A DNA stretch of 64,000 bases from Dicaeum eximium (GCA_013396995.1 VWZP01002200.1:1087995-1151994); one strand, 5' to 3'; counted from the first letter of the stretch, positions 47,001-61,550 are shown. Numbers and translations are program-made. Notes: generated by a model not told the origin, from the letters alone.

Positions 47001-49710
47001 CGTGGCTGCAGAGGCCACTCACACTAGGTCAGCTGTCCACGGAAACTGCTTTTGCCTGGGCTTGTCTGACAGTAAGGTAGTTTAATAATTTGGTGTAACA
47101 AGGTATTTGTTTCCATATTTTGTTGGAAACTAACATGGCAGTGAGCAGGGGGCTGTTCTCAGCAGTGGAAATAAGTAAAAACCTCAGTTCACCTTATGTT
47201 CTCGTGCCCTTGGAGAGCTCTCAGCATTTCACTGCAGGCCTTGACTGCTCTTTGGTGGCCTTGAGAAAGCAGTGGTTTTCCACTCATTTATCTCACCCTA
47301 CACTTCCCATGGCTGTTTTTAATTCCTCCTTTTCCCATTTTCTTCCACTAATGAACGTTTGTCTCTTCTGGAGAGAAGTTTGTGCCAGGTAAAATCTGTG
47401 TATGTCCTTCCTAATGCCAGCCAACCGGCCCTTTATAAAGAAATTGGAAGTTTGACATGTGAGGGGTAGAGGAGACCCAGTTACTGGCTGCAGGCTTTTG
47501 AAATGGGCTAAATGCAAAAAACATCATCCTGCTGCAACCAAGACAATTCCAGCCTCCTTTCGAGCACTTCATGTTTGGCAGCCCCATGGGGTGGCAGTGA
47601 GGCTCACCAGGAGGATTCCCCAGGTGGAGATAGATGAGGTAGCCAGGTGTGGTCAGCACATGCTTCTGCTCTGCCTTGACCTGCTGAGCTGTGGCCTCAG
47701 CTAAAAGCCATGGTTGGGAGCAGGCTAACAGTTTGTTCTAGAACACCTTCCTCCAACAGAAATTGGGGTGCTGATCTGCAAGTATGGGCGCTGACAAGGC
47801 TTTGGAGGTTGAGCAGTTGCTTCTCTCTTGGATTCCTTCTAGTTCAGTCCTTTCACATTCACAGCCTCCAATGCTGACTGGCTTTTGCCCTTTTTAAATT
47901 GGAGGACTTGGTGTTGTGGGAGGGAAACCTGGAGCAGCTTAAGGGATGTGCTCTCTTAAACTAAAGCAATGTGACTGCTTTGCACTGAAGTTGCCCCATA
48001 TGGAAAAAAGTCTTTTTCAAGTGAATGGCAAAAGCCTTGAACACCTCTTTATAGCAGAGGTGACCTCTGGGTGTGTTCTGATTAAGGATCTGATTCCATG
48101 GCTCAGGCATTCCTCTCCTCTGTGGCCACTCAGTTCAGGAGTGCCCACAGTAGCACGATGTCCTACTCCTGTGATCTTAACTTGATGTGGTCATGACTGC
48201 ACATCTTAATTGTAAATCTTGTGATGCTGCTTGCACATGTATCATGGCAGGGTTTTTGCCTACTTTCCTGACTAAATTAGTGCTAATTACAAGGTTTTGC
48301 TGCTTGAAGTGAATGGTAGTAGTGGTCTTGCATTGATGAAATACTTGCAGGTGATTCTGACCTACTTTGTTTATTTGCCCTGTTTCAGCAATGTTAATTT
48401 TTAAAGAGTACATCTAGCCAAATGGATATCTGTGAGCCAGAGATGTCCCAATAAGCAGGAATTGCTTCATTGTGGTTGCATTCAGGTTTGGAGTGGCATG
48501 CAGGACGTGGGCTGTGAAGCACGACACACCTTCCCAGAGAGTCCCATGCTGAGAAAAATTTATTTCATATTAATTCCTAATTGAATTAATAAGTAGTTGA
48601 GTAATATGCTCTATGCAGCATGAAAGCACTTTACATGTAATTTAGAGGCAGGTGTAGCAGCCAGCTGTGAGACCCAGTGTGCCCTCCTTTGCTCACTTGA
48701 AAACACTCCTATGTTAGTGAGTCGTTTCCATTTGTGCATATAGAGACTAAGATGACAGAGGGCTAAAAAAAGGGAGAAGTGACATTTTGCTTGTTGATCT
48801 AGGCAGTCTAGGCCAGGTATTTCCTGTCCATTATAGTCTGAGCATTTGATACAGCTGAACTTTGACAACAGGCTCTTTGGCATGCCAAGCACTATGTCCA
48901 GAGAGGGTGCCTGACTGCTACTGTGCTGAGCTTGGCTGTATTTAAGCACAATCTGGGTCAAACCACTCGGCAGACTTCAGCAAACAGGCAGACCTGAAGA
49001 TAAGAAGCATTTATTTGAGCTGAGAAGCCTGGGAGGGGCACAGCTGAAATAGAAATCAGGCTTCCTGCATCAGAGGGAATTGTGGTGGTGGCTGCAAAGC
49101 CTATCTGTTGGTGTACTGCAGATCTCTGCAGCCTTTTTCTTCAGCTATGCTGATGCTTTGTTTTTCCCCTTGTTAATCTGTAGAGTCACGTGGGCATGTT
49201 TCTTCTTTGGACCCTTCTCAAAAACTTCATATTTGCTGGTTTTGGAGGCTGGCTTCTCTGAAATTTGCTGGTTCACTCCTTTTTCTTGCTTGTTTTTCAT
49301 ACATGAAGTAGTCCTTCTCTGACCCTGCCTGTACTGATTTTCTAACAAGCCATGTCTGGAAGCAGCTGTACTCTCTGCTGCAATCCTGTCTGCACTGCTG
49401 GCCTCGCTGTTCTGAACAGGTCTTACAGAAACCTTATCAGATCAGGGGCTGCTGCTTCGTGGAGTGAGGTGTTGGGGTTCCTGAATGCTGCCACAGCCAT
49501 TTAGCAGACACCAAAAGTAGGGAAGACAGTATAAGTAAATGGAGAATCTATTGGCTTCCTTCACATGTGATGGCAAACAGCTTGTGGCAAATTCTCATGG
49601 TTTAATGGTGCTTCCATTCATGCAGGCTGTCACATGCACATTACTGGAGGTGCTGCCACTGATAGGGATTAAAAATCATGGGAAGGACGGGGTCATTTTG
49701 AAACCAAATG

Positions 49711-49931
49711 ACAATTAAATTATATGTGTGATGGGTATTTGTCTGATTGGTATTTGTTTCCACACTAGAGCTGCATTGGTAAGTGTAGCATCATGTGGAG
49801 GAGGTAGTGTGATGCTTTATAAATTACAATTTATATGTGTGATGGGTATTTGTCTGATTGATATTTGTTTCCACACTAGATCTACATTCGTAAGTGTAGC
49901 ATCATGTGGAGGAGGTAGCGTGATGCTTTAG
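49711..49931. repeat. Tandem duplication, two copies of a ~111-bp unit
   Basis: The block from TATATGTGTGATGGGTATTT to GGAGGAGGTAGTGTGATGC recurs exactly 111 bases later (49721 and 49832 starts). The copies differ at a handful of positions only. The unit is 37 codons long, so a plus-strand frame crosses both copies with a repeated peptide; this follows from the period and is not evidence of a gene. Confidence 0.93.
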
Positions 49932-51942
49932 TAGATTCTGCAAGTAAACCTGTTCAAATACCTTTGATTTTTCTGATAGATTGTCCTTAGTCTTCAAGCA
50001 TGGAAAACTTTGTGTTGGCCTTGAAAGAAGAAAATAACATTTTTAAACTTATAAAAATCTTTTAAAATTTGTATTTGAGGGATTGGGAAGATGAAGAGGT
50101 CGACATATAATTTTAACATAGCAGGAGGAAATTTTCTTACACTCTAGTCTGGGAGTCGGTGATGTCCCTACAAGTGTTGGATCAAAGCTTCCAAAATGAA
50201 TGATCCCCAGACAATGCTCTTTCACTAGAAACATAATCATTGGAAAAGCTATGATTTAGCTCCCTTTCAGGCTTAAAAAAGAAATGCTGCCATGCTGTCC
50301 TCCCGCCAAGAGACCTGCCCCACCTTGGTGGATACTGACTGACACAGACACGGGAGGTTTTGTTGTTTAGTGACATGGTTTGACCGAGAGTGAATGAACT
50401 CCTCTGTGCTTGGCTCATTTCGTCTGTGCGTGAACTATTTCTGTAGACATTGTAGCAGATGTGTCATACTGGATGAAACTTCTGTCTTGAACCCAGGTAG
50501 TCATGCTCAAGACTGTAGAGCTGCTTTTCTGAGTCAAGAGGCCACAGACCCTCTTGGTAGCTGTAAATCCTCTTTATACCCAATGCTGCTGGGTATAAAG
50601 GAAGCTTATCCCACTGTGTATCCATACTGGATATGAAATGTCTTCACATCTTAACAACTGAGCTGGTGGCTGCAGCCACATGGCCATTGCTGTGGGGAGC
50701 TTTCCATCTGTTCCTCCTCTTCTGCCATCTGCAGAATATTTTTTTAATTGTGCAAAATCTCCTTGAGCACATCCTGCAGTTCAGCCAGTTCCCTGTGCTC
50801 TAGAGCCTTATATGCAGTTGTAATCTTTAAAGTGCTCCCCCCATCCATAATGTTTGAGTTTTGGAGCATGTGTAGAATGGACTGAATTGTCTTCATGCTC
50901 TCTAGCTGACCTCTGTTCCTCTGTCCACACCACCTAACTTTCAACCTGGCAGACAACCACTACTCTGTTCACCTATGGGTTTTTTGGCAGGTCAAAGTGT
51001 CTGTAGCATACATACCTTGAAGTACAGCTGTCTGCTTTCTGTCCCACTTTTGCTTTTCTAGTCAAGCCTTCCACTTTGTCCTGCACCATGTCTGGGATAC
51101 AGCTTCCCTTTTGTTTTACCTTTCTTCCTCTGCTTCCCTATGCTGTGGTCCTGGCCATGGCATCTTACCACAGTTAAATATCTCCTTGCTGTCAGACATA
51201 GAACCTCCCAAAGCACGTGCTGAGCCCTGGGGTTGCTTTAAGAAGTGCACAAGTGTATTGACTTTTTGACACTGACCATGGTTTACAGGGAAGTTAGTAG
51301 CCCTGTTCTAAAGAGGAAATCCAGGCACAGAATGAAATTGCTGTTCAAGTTTATACAATGACTAAGGAAAGTGCTAGAAATCGAAACCAGCTGCCTTGTT
51401 TCCCCAGCTGCTGTCTTCCCTAAACCCTCTACTGTTTCTTTTCAGTAGGCAACATTTTAGTGTAGGTTGCCACCAGAGGAAGAAGCTGTGCCACTGCTGT
51501 TGTAATTTTGGCTGAGCTCTTGAAGACAGTCCCTTGCCTGAGGGAATTCCACACAAGCTCCTGGTGTCCAAAGCAGCTGGATCTTTATGTCCTCTCTGGG
51601 CAGGTAGGATGTGTCTTCTGGAAATGCTTTCCTGAACAATGGGGCATTGCAGTCTGCCCTGGCTCTAGCACTGAGACTTCCAAGAGCTCTGAGTTCATGC
51701 AGTCACTTCAGCTGACAGCATAAAACCTTCTGGACTGTGTTTGTGATGACTGCAAAGGACATCAGCAATTGGTCTTCAACTCTCTTATGCTGCCAGGAGT
51801 TGTAAAGATTAGTGGATGACACACTGACATGAATGGAGAAGGAATGTCTAGAAGCATCAGCAAGATATAATTAGAGGTGTCTGAGAATGACAGGTGCTGA
51901 TGGCACATGTGTTAGCAGGTTGTTAAAATTAGCACACCTATA

Positions 51943-52088
51943 GTTCATAAAATTCTGGAATGGTTTGGATTGGAAGGGGCCTTAAAGATCATCTAGTTTC
52001 AGCTCCTCTGCCATGGGCAGGGACACTTTCCACTAGACCAGGTTGTTCAAAGACCCATCCAACCTGGCCTTGAACACTTCCAGGAATA
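51943..52088 (-). mobile_element. CR1 LINE 3'-end fragment
   Basis: The plus strand reads as antisense avian CR1 3' end: TTCTGGAATGGTTTGGATTG, GGCCTTAAAGATCATCTAG, CTGCCATGGGCAGGGACAC, CACTAGACCAGGTTGTTCAA and CATCCAACCTGGCCTTGAAC. It is well preserved over about 145 bp, then ends abruptly. Assignment rests on recalled consensus. Confidence 0.88.
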
Positions 52089-53313
52089 CCTACATGGAAT
52101 GAACAACAAACAGCCTAAACCCTGACAAGACAAATCTGAAATCCCAAGACATAAAAATATGCTGGTTGGATAATAAAGGAATGGGATTAGCACAATTAGT
52201 TGTTGAGATAAAGAGACAAAAGACAGTGAGTATACCCTAATGATTCACAGAGCCAGAACAAGATAATCCCAGGATTATAGTTATGCCAGGATCCTCTACT
52301 GATCCATGTTGTTTGATTTATTTTGGCTTCATGAGAGCATGAAAATTGGTATTAGGAGCATATATGCAGACAAACCCTCAGGTTGCAGGGTGGCTGTGGA
52401 CCATTTAAGATGCTGCAAAGGCACTGATGATTTACTGGATTGAACAGATCCCACACAATACACAGGGCAATCTGGCTGTGTTTGGAGCCATCCTTCCAGA
52501 ATCTACCAACACGAGGGAAAACTCAAAAGATGGCAGGGGACTGTAGTGTCCTACTACAAAACAATTTTGTTGATCCTCTCTGAAGGGTACAACCTAAAAT
52601 GACAGGCTTTGAAATGGAAAAGGAGTCTGTGAGTCCTTCCAGATATAATGTACAGAAGTATGATGGAGCATGCATTTTCAGCAGAGTTTCGTGGTAAATG
52701 GAGACCCTAGGAGGCTGTTTTCTCAAGAAGACAGAAGGATGCCTGTTGATTAGAAATGGTTGCCACTTGCTGGATTTGCACAGAGTTATAGCTTTCAATC
52801 TAGTCCTGTTCCAATTCCGCTTTATTTCTTCCTGTCTCAGAACAGCTTGGCACAAACAACAGGTAGGTCCCTCTATCTTAAGCTCTTTAAGAATTAGACC
52901 TGTAGGGCCTGCTAGGGCAAAGATTTAGCTACCTAAACATAGGTGTCTGGTGCCCTCTGGCATCTGAGCTGTCTGCACAAAGCATGTGGGACCTGCAGGA
53001 CCTCCTGTCATCTGAAGCAGCAGCTGGAGGCCAGCCTGGAGGCCTGAGATGTAGCACTGCTGCTCATACCTGTGTATGGGCACTGGAATGGTGTCCCTGG
53101 AGCTACCCCATGGCTCAGTCAGCTTAACAGGAACAGGCAGGTACTGCCAGAGGATGAACTGTGCCATTGGTCTTTGCTGCTTCTTTAGATGACTTAGCTG
53201 GGAGGTGGAAACTGTTGCTGCTGGTGGTGCTGTGCGGCACCCAAGCTTTCACAGAACTTTTGCTGGGGAGATGGGGATTTCAGGTTGCCAGGAGAGGGAA
53301 TGCAGTTGTGAGG

Positions 53314-53351
53314 CCCAGACATGATCTCCCAGACATGATCTCCCAGATATC
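53314..53351. repeat. Short tandem repeat, 14-bp unit
   Basis: CCCAGACATGATCT occurs twice back to back, followed by a diverged partial third copy (CCCAGATATC). Confidence 0.85.
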
Positions 53352-54118
53352 AAAGACTTTGGGAAATGGGAATGTGTTTCTCTTCAGCTCACTCACTAGC
53401 CTTCCCAAAAAGCATGGGAGGAAGACAGTGAGATCTGGGTTTAGGTGTTTTGTTTCTGCACTTCAATGAAAATCAATAGTGACAACTGCTCTTCGATTGC
53501 TAAGGTTGGAATCACATTCTGCTATGCTTTGCACTTTGCACAGGGGTGGTGGAGGAGCTGATCTGGAAGTCAATTACTTGACCAAAGTCCTCAGCTGCAG
53601 GTCAGGGTGCTTAACTTTTGGCCTTTAGAAAGTCTTGAACTGATTCAAAGTTGGGGAGAGTCTGACGCACTTGCTGAAGCGAGGAAAGTGTGGTGCTTAT
53701 TTTTTGATAGTGGTTTGATGCTAATGTTTAAGCTGGGATGAAGTGATTTCAGATTTCAGTATCTTAGATTGAAGATTGAAGGTTCTTCAATCCTATTTGG
53801 GATGCCTGGTCTTTGTACTTTCAGGGTTAGGTGTCACTCCCTCTCAGGGCAGCTTTTGCCTGCCAAAGTAGCTCTGTGGTTGTCTGCACAAACCACAAAG
53901 ACTGAGACTATTGTCTCTCCTGGTGGAACATGAAAAGGTACATTCTGCATGGGCAGGACAGAGCTAACTTTTGTGCAACTGTGTGAAAACAAGTGAAGCA
54001 AACCAGAGTGCTGGGCAGTGAACCCAGTCTTGCAAGACACTGAGACACAGCTGATTATAGGTGAAAGAGAACTGTCCCTCCCCTGCAAAAAGAATGCCTC
54101 CAAAAAATGGAAGGAAAA

Positions 54119-54166
54119 AATAGTTATTTATTATTTTATTATATAATATTATTATATTAATTTTTT
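54119..54166. repeat. AT-only low-complexity tract
   Basis: About 48 bases almost wholly A and T (TTATTTATTATTTTATTATA, ATATTATTATATTAATTTTT), able to fold on itself. No element body is recognised beside it. Confidence 0.75.
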
Positions 54167-56541
54167 CCCTTTGTAATCTTGGAGTAGCCAATGTTTCTGG
54201 GCTGCCTTCAGCTCCATCCCTCCTTCTTCTCAAAAAGCAGTTTTTCTGCACTAGAGATTGTTCCTGGTAACAGAGTCCTGCCTCTGGAAAAGGTAGTGCA
54301 AGGCCTCAGAGGGATTTGCATGTGACACCAGTAGCACAGCACTAGCCTCTTCCACAAGCATGGGAGTGCTTTGCTTTAATTATTTAGCCAGGAGAATTGG
54401 AAATTACTGTGAGACTGTTGAAGGCAGAAAGGGACAGAGGGCTGGCTATAAACAGAGGGACAGCAGTAAGGGAAGTGCATCTAACAATGGACTCTCCACA
54501 CTGTCTTCAGTCAGGTCCCTCAGACAGGCAAAAAAACCCCACCAGAGAAAGAGGATGGTCTCACAGAGGAGAGCAAGAAAGAATGCAAAGTGGATACAAG
54601 CAAATACATGCACAAGCATCTGCAAAAACCGTGGTGAAACCAAGCCATGTGCTTTAGAGGCAGAATCCTGCTCCTCCCTATGGGCTGTATCTCTCTTCTG
54701 CCCATAGGTAGGATTTACAAGTACCAGAGGGAGCAGGAATACCACCCTTGGCACAACCCATGTGGCAGGGAGTTACAGAAGTAAAGGACTGGCAGACAGC
54801 TCCCAGGCTGAAATGTGTTTTGCATGAACAGTTTGTAGTGTTCTGTGTAACAGACATCTGTAAACAGACCTGTGAACAGGTAGCAGGGCTAAGCTTTGCC
54901 AGAGAGTTTGTTTGCAAAGAATAATTCAACCAGTCCTGCTACCCTTTAATTTAGATAATAGTGCTGCAGTCAAAGGCTTTCCAAATTTGGCATCTAATGC
55001 CATTATGGACTTGTCTCCATGTTTGGCCTGGGGCCTGCACTATTTCACAGGTGGCTTTGACCTTGTGTGACAGCATCACTGCAAATTGGTTCCCTTTTTA
55101 CCTGGCAAATCAGGCACACATTCTTTCAGCAGGTTGCTAATACCAAAGTAGTAAAGCAGCCAACGTTGTTTTAGAGGAGACTGTAGGTGGGGGATGAATG
55201 CTGGCTGCAGGTGGGCATCTGAAACACCTTCTTGGAGTTCAGAAATTTTTCTTCCCAATGCCATCTTGCCACTGGTGGTGGTATTTGCTCAGGGTCCCCT
55301 GAGATCTTAGCTGGCACCTACTTCTTGGACTCTGAATCTCCAGGTTTCTCCAGGTGACACCTCCTTTCTCTTTGCCTTTTCCTGATGGCTGTAGGATACC
55401 CTCTGTATATAACACTATAGGATTCATTCCAGTTCATCTTAACCCTAAAACTGGCAGGCTCAATATAAAAAGCAGTCTTCAGTGAATGTTGAGCAACTCA
55501 GAAAACAAAATTGCACAAGATGGGAAAGAAAATGAATAAATAGTATGCAAATGTAATTGTAGCATAAACCTTAAACCCAGATGCATATTTGCCAGTGACT
55601 AAGCCTTTCTGCAGTCCATGTTACCATGGATTCAGTGTCCACAAGTACACCCTCTCTCCCAGCTGTTGCCCTGTTTTCTGCAAAGCTTGTCACACCTCTA
55701 AGGACAATTCCTGGCGGTGCTTATCCAGGTTCACCCTTGTTTTTGGAGGGGACAGAAAGTATCCTTGATGTTCTAGAGCTACATGTTTTTTGCCCTCAGG
55801 GGTGATTTCTCCTGATGAGCTCCCACCCACTTGATGGGAGCAGAGGAGATGGTTGGCTTCCATCTGCTTGGTGTTTGTAGCTTTGTTTCAGAAGAACAGT
55901 GTCCAGTTTGAGGACCTTCAGAAAAAAAGATGTCAACAACCTGGAGTGATCTGAGCAGTCATTATATGTAAACAGCCTCCAAAAATACAAGTTGGCAGAA
56001 AACCACAGTCCTTACTGGTAAGGCAGGAACAGTCCTTGGGCAGGGTGGTTTCTGTTATAAATGGTGCATTTGTGATGGGGAGACATGCCTTTCTTCTGAG
56101 CCATGACTACAGGGAGAGGCAGGGTGTGGGGAAATAATGCTGCTCTCATCTTTTGCTCAATGTCCTTCTCAGCTCTTGACATGGGGGGAAGTGTCCTGTC
56201 AGGCAGGAAGGGTCTGATCATGCTCGGAGAGAGGCAGGACTGAGCAAAGAGTCAAGGCAGGACGTAGAACTTCATCGTTTTGTCCACTGCCTACATCTGG
56301 CCCTTTCTAAGGTGTCCAAGATGACTCCAGGTACATTTCCAATGTGAACCAACAAGGACTTGAAGGTGAGCAGGACCAATGGCTTCCAAGTCATGGAAGT
56401 GCTAGTAGCCAATTCTCCAGAAAGAGCAGGAAGGTGTGTGTAGCCATAAGCATTACACGAAATGCTCAGGCCAATTTCAAGTTTTAGCCTTTCCTGAAAT
56501 TCCTAAAAAAGTACCAGCATTTTTTTCCAAGTTGCTAGTGC

Positions 56542-56556
56542 TTTTTTTTTTTTTTT
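56542..56556. repeat. Oligo-T run
   Basis: Fifteen consecutive T followed by CCAGG. The flanks hold a near direct repeat (AGTTGCTAGTG and AACTTGCTAATG). This could be the tail of an old insertion on the minus strand, but no source sequence is seen. Confidence 0.7.
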
Positions 56557-59340
56557 CCAGGCCTGGATTCTTTTTTTAACTTGCTAATGTTTGATATCAC
56601 AGGTTCTTGATTTGTCTGTGGGCTACTGAAACCTTCAACAAGCAAGAATTCTTGCTTTATTAATATACAGAACATCTTTTGGTCTCCAGCTAGGAAAATA
56701 TCAGTAACTATTGAAATCATGTTTACCTTACACTTTATTTCAATTTTCAGATCTTTGCAGTCCCCTGTGATGTAGCAGTTTTGTAGCAGCATTGTGTTCT
56801 GGCTTGTTTACTTTCTAAGAATCAGCTGAAGATAAATTCACGTGTTTTGTATTGCTCAAGATGCCAAATAACTGGAAATGTAACTGGGGCAATGGGGGTC
56901 TCACCTTGAGAAGAGTCATTGCTTATTCAGGTGTTCTTTTTCCAGATCTAACTGGAGCAAAATCTTGGCCAAGTAAGTTCAGGCAATCTTTCACGGAGAG
57001 GCAAGCACATCTAGCAGTGGGAGATGAAAAGCACTGATTTATCTGAGGTCAGTAACCTCCAGAAAATAGATCCCAGTGGATGCTTGTGCCACTGTAGGCA
57101 TTTTCACCACGCTGGCAATTGCTTAAGCCAGCTGCAATAGTTTCGTCTTGTACTGCCGAAAACTCTCTGCTTAAGGATTGTGCATAACAGAAAACAACAT
57201 CTGAGAAGGAAGCTTTGAGTTTCAGAGTTGTTAAGAGATTCAGGGCCAGTCCCTTGCCTGTGTTTGTCCAGTAGTAAATCTTCTCTTTGGAATTTCTTCC
57301 CTTGGTGTTGCCACACAAGGCTGTAGGGCTCTGGGTATTTCTGAATGCTTTTGAGAGCTTTTTTCTGCTTGACAAGGCTTTCCAGTTGCTGGCAAGCTGT
57401 GCTCATACTGAATTCTGCTTTACATGGTCAGCTCATAGCCATGTGTTTGACTGCAAGGTGGTCTGTCCTTAGCTCACCCTCAGAGCAATGTAAAAAAGGG
57501 TCTCTGAGTGGGGAGAACTGCCTGAGCTGAGAGTGGAGAACACTTACTCTGCCAGAGGCAAATCACTGGTTTTACAGCTTGGACACGCTGTCAGCTGCAC
57601 AGTGACTCCTTCTCGGGGCTCTCCTGTGCAACCCTGGTGCCTTGTGGTGGACAAGGGCCTGGCCAGAGCAGCCCAGCTGTGTCCCACACTGCTGTGCTTG
57701 CCTGTGCAGTTGATAGCCAGTTTTCACCTCTAGTCACCGTGGGGCTCTGGCACCTGGTCATGTCATCTCAGATTTGGCACTGAGACTTCCTCCCCTGCCC
57801 TCTTCCTGGGAAAGGGCTGAAAACTGTTGTAATGGGCCATTGGATTTGCCAAGTGTCAAGTGTTTGTGTTTGGAGCAACACAAACATCCTTGATCTCTGT
57901 ATTTCCAGTCTGGCTTTTTTGCTGTCGGGAGCCAGAGCAACAGGGAATCTCTGACGGAGTGTGATGTTCCTGGAGGAGAATTCCTACTGCTGGTATGCTC
58001 AGCCTTGATTTCTGCTTGGAAGAGAAGTTTCATAGGTGTTTTCTGCTACAGCAGACTGACAGCCTAGTGCAGCAGTTCTTACCTTCGTGCAGACTTCTGA
58101 CCTTCCCGGGAGCAATGTTTGACCAAGGCAGATGACTGACAGAAGGACCAGAGATAGCTACAGGAGAGTTGAACAAACCATCCCACAGCATCATGGGCTA
58201 AAAAACTACCCAGACCCAATGTCTCTGTGCTGCTGGAGGGAGAAGGGAAGCAGAGCCCAGCACAAGTGACCGTGCTGCATGCTTTTTTCTCCTCTTTGTT
58301 GCTTGTGTAAGTATCAGTTCATGGAGGCAGCGCTTCTGTGGAAGCAGTGACTGTGGGTTTTTTTCCTCATTAACTTTGCAAAAGCTGGCCCTGTTCCCAT
58401 GTTTGCATACTTCTGTCAGTCTTCTAAAGTGCATGCAAGCCAAACATAGAGGGACTCAATTAAACACAGACTGCTGGCTTTTGCTCTTTTGCACAGCAAA
58501 GATGTTTTTTGAAGGAAGTGTAGTGTGCTTATTTAAAAACATATTTTAAAAAGCAGATATGTCAGACTTCAGCTAGCTTGGTATTAGTCTACTTAGCAAC
58601 TCTGAGGAATTAATAATTAAAAAGCATTTGTCTCCCTTGGCAGGCACTGGTTGAGAAAGCAACAGAACTGAAGAGGGAGTAGTTTTGCAGCCATTTTTAC
58701 CACTCCTCAGGTGACTGGCTTTCTGATGCAATTTTTACAGTCTTTCAGTGTATACAATTCAAACAAACTGTTTTGAATAGCAACAGTTCATGTGGCTTTC
58801 ACTAAGGGAGTCTGAACTCAGAAACATCTTGTTTTTAAACAGGATTTAAAATCACAGGGGCAGGGGAGCAGGGAGTGGCGTGAGGTTTGATTCCCTATAT
58901 GGAAGATGGTGAGATTGTCACCCCAGCACAGGCTCATTAGATGACTTCATGGGGACAATGCCAAATCTGAAAACGTTGCCAGCAGCCTTAAAATGTGGTA
59001 ATCATCACCAAAGTGTCCACCATCACCTTCATGTCTTATGAATGCCTTTGCTTTGCAGCATTCCTCTGCGGTCACATTCGGGTCCGCCAGCGTGAGCTGG
59101 GCCGGGGGACTGTCACACACCTCTTGCTGCAAGAGCAAACCCAGAGAAAGCAGTGCTGGGCCTTAGAGCTTTGTAGGGCTGATCTTTCCCAGTGCTCCTC
59201 AGTGATCTTGGGCAGTTGTCCAGGCTTCCCTGTTCTCTGTCTCCTGCCTGACCTTCGTTCTGTCTGCATCACCCATTAGTGCAAGGGCTGCTGGGAGCTG
59301 CACTGACCCCTCGATCCTCCTGCCACAGGTCACGGCAGGC

Positions 59341-59418
59341 AGCTGAAGTCCCAGGTGACTGGAAAAGGGGAACCTTGCACCCATCTTTAGAAAGGAGGAC
59401 CCTGGGGATAACTGACCT
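59341..59418 (+). mobile_element. CR1 LINE reverse-transcriptase fragment
   Basis: GAAGTCCCAGGTGACTGGAA, AAGGGGAACCTTGCACCC and GAGGACCCTGGGGATAACT follow the common avian CR1 open reading frame 2 segment that encodes a VPxDWK...P motif. Only about 80 bp is recognisable and the frame is broken. It is on the opposite strand from the other two CR1 fragments in the window. Confidence 0.6.
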
Positions 59419-61550
59419 GATCCTCCACACCAAGGCCCAGCTCACGTGTCCTGCCCGTCTTCTCAGGCTGCCGTCTCAACCTCACGAACTTGCTGCAGAA
59501 AGATGCCATTTCTTCCTTGCCTCTTGGGAAACCACACCTCTCTTACCTTTCCAGGCTTCTCCCATCTCTGGGCTCGGCACTGATCACTGCCAGACTTCTT
59601 AGGATCACTTCTCATAGTGAAGGCCTGTGATCTGTGTTAGTTACTTCTGTGCAAGACAGTGGTTTCAGTGCTTTAACACCATGGATCTGACACTGCTGGA
59701 GGCAGGAGAATGTGGGATGGCTGGCTCATGCATTCTGTGTCTGCAATGGGCTCTGTGCATTTTATCTCAGAGAGGAATGCTGGCACAAGCCCGTGTTACC
59801 CTGTGCCATGGAGGCAGTGAGAAGGAGGGCTGGCTTCTCCTCATGTCCCTCCGGGGGAGTCACACCGAGGGAGAGGACAGGTATCCTGGGAGCCCACAGC
59901 TGTCTCTGGTGTGAGGGTTAACTGAGGAAAGGAAACTTGCAGCAGCTGGGGAAAATATGACTGTTCTCACCAGGGAAAAGCTTTGGAGCCAAGAGGCAGC
60001 AATAACCCTGCCCTGGGTAAGAAGCAGCAGGCTCAGAGCCTGGCAGGGAGCCTTTCCAGACAGCAGGGCCTGAGTTCCAATGGGGTTTTAAAGACTCCAA
60101 GGCATGGGTCCAACTTTGAAGTCCAGGGTTTGCTCTGCCAACACTATGAGTCAAGGAAGTCCCAGACTACAATGCAGTACCCACAGAAATATTTTTTCCA
60201 TGCTAATCCTTATTTTTGGTTTAAAAACTCCCTGAAGAGCGAGTGAAAGGCCTGAGTGCCTGGGTTTGTTTCAGTGGGAAGAAAGCCATAGCTGTGCCAT
60301 AGGCAGACACTGCTCCCTACAAGCCTTTAGGCCCCTCTCATGGTGAATTCAAACACCCTTTAGGGAGGGGTTTGCCTGTGCCATGAAAATGGCAATATTT
60401 TTATCTTTGCTCACCCCAAACCAAGATAGAGGGCCAAAGAGAATGTGAATCAAGGCTCAGGGGATACTTTGGGTTGGATTTCTCCACGTATTTCATCATG
60501 CAGTTTTCAAACACTTGATGTTTGGCCTTTCAAATATCTTAATTTTCCTCTTAACCAACCCATCCCTTGGCCCAGACTTTTTTCATGAAAACCCTGGTCC
60601 TAAGCAACTTAATATTAGTTCATGGGGAGAATTTTTTGCTCCAAAAAGGCAAAAGCTGGTTCCAGCAAAGCCACAGCTGATTCTGATTCTGCTACCCTAT
60701 GTTTATTTAGATGGCTATTCATGACCACCTGAAGAAAGGCTTCTTATCCCACCCTACAAGCAATTTTGGGGAAACTTTACATCTCTCACTGGGTGTTTCT
60801 CATGGGCCTTCTCACTTAGGGTTGCATATGCTTTGCTAAAATACTTTTGGCGCAGCAGAGCTTGGCTCAGCTGAGCCCCAGGGTTACTCTGCAGTTCTGT
60901 GACACCTGGTGTGACTGAGAGCTGCTGGCTGCCTTCTGGGCAGGGTGTGACACACATTTTTCTCCTCCTTTCCTTGGGGGAATCTGATGGACAGGGCTGC
61001 TTGCTGGTTAGGTGAGAAATGTGCATCTTGCCTCACCTTGAGGCATCCCTGTCTGTGGCTGCTGCTGTGTCTTGGGAACAGGAGTGACCTCTCACTAGTT
61101 CCTCACTCTCCTCTAATGTGGAGCACTGTGGTGGAGTAGGATGGCCTTGGTGAGCCTGGGGAACTCTGCTGTCCTTCCTCAGACTTGTGAAGGCACACAG
61201 TGGAAACAGAAAATGCCTCTCACTGCCATTTCCTTCAGCCTTAGTCTCCCACAATTCCCATTCCGTGGTGCTGGGGCATCTCTACCTGCCTTTTTGGCCT
61301 TGGGGCTCTTTCTCCAGGTCCCTCCCTCCTCCACCAGCCCACGAGAACACCCTCTCACCAACCCACCACTGCTCTCTTGGTGGTTGTATATTGGAAGTGG
61401 CATGAGGGGAGGGCAAAGCCACCAAGGAGAACCCTTTCCTTATCAGCCTTCTCCAGCCTCTCCTAGGCTGTCTTTTCTGTCCCTCAGCGTGACAGCCAGT
61501 CCCTCCCAGATCACTGGCCCCTTTCCATGTCCTCTACATAAAGGAGAAGA

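Noticed and set aside
49728..49931. 67-codon frame with an internally repeated peptide
   Set aside because: The repetition comes from a 111-bp tandem duplication, and there is no sign of coding constraint.
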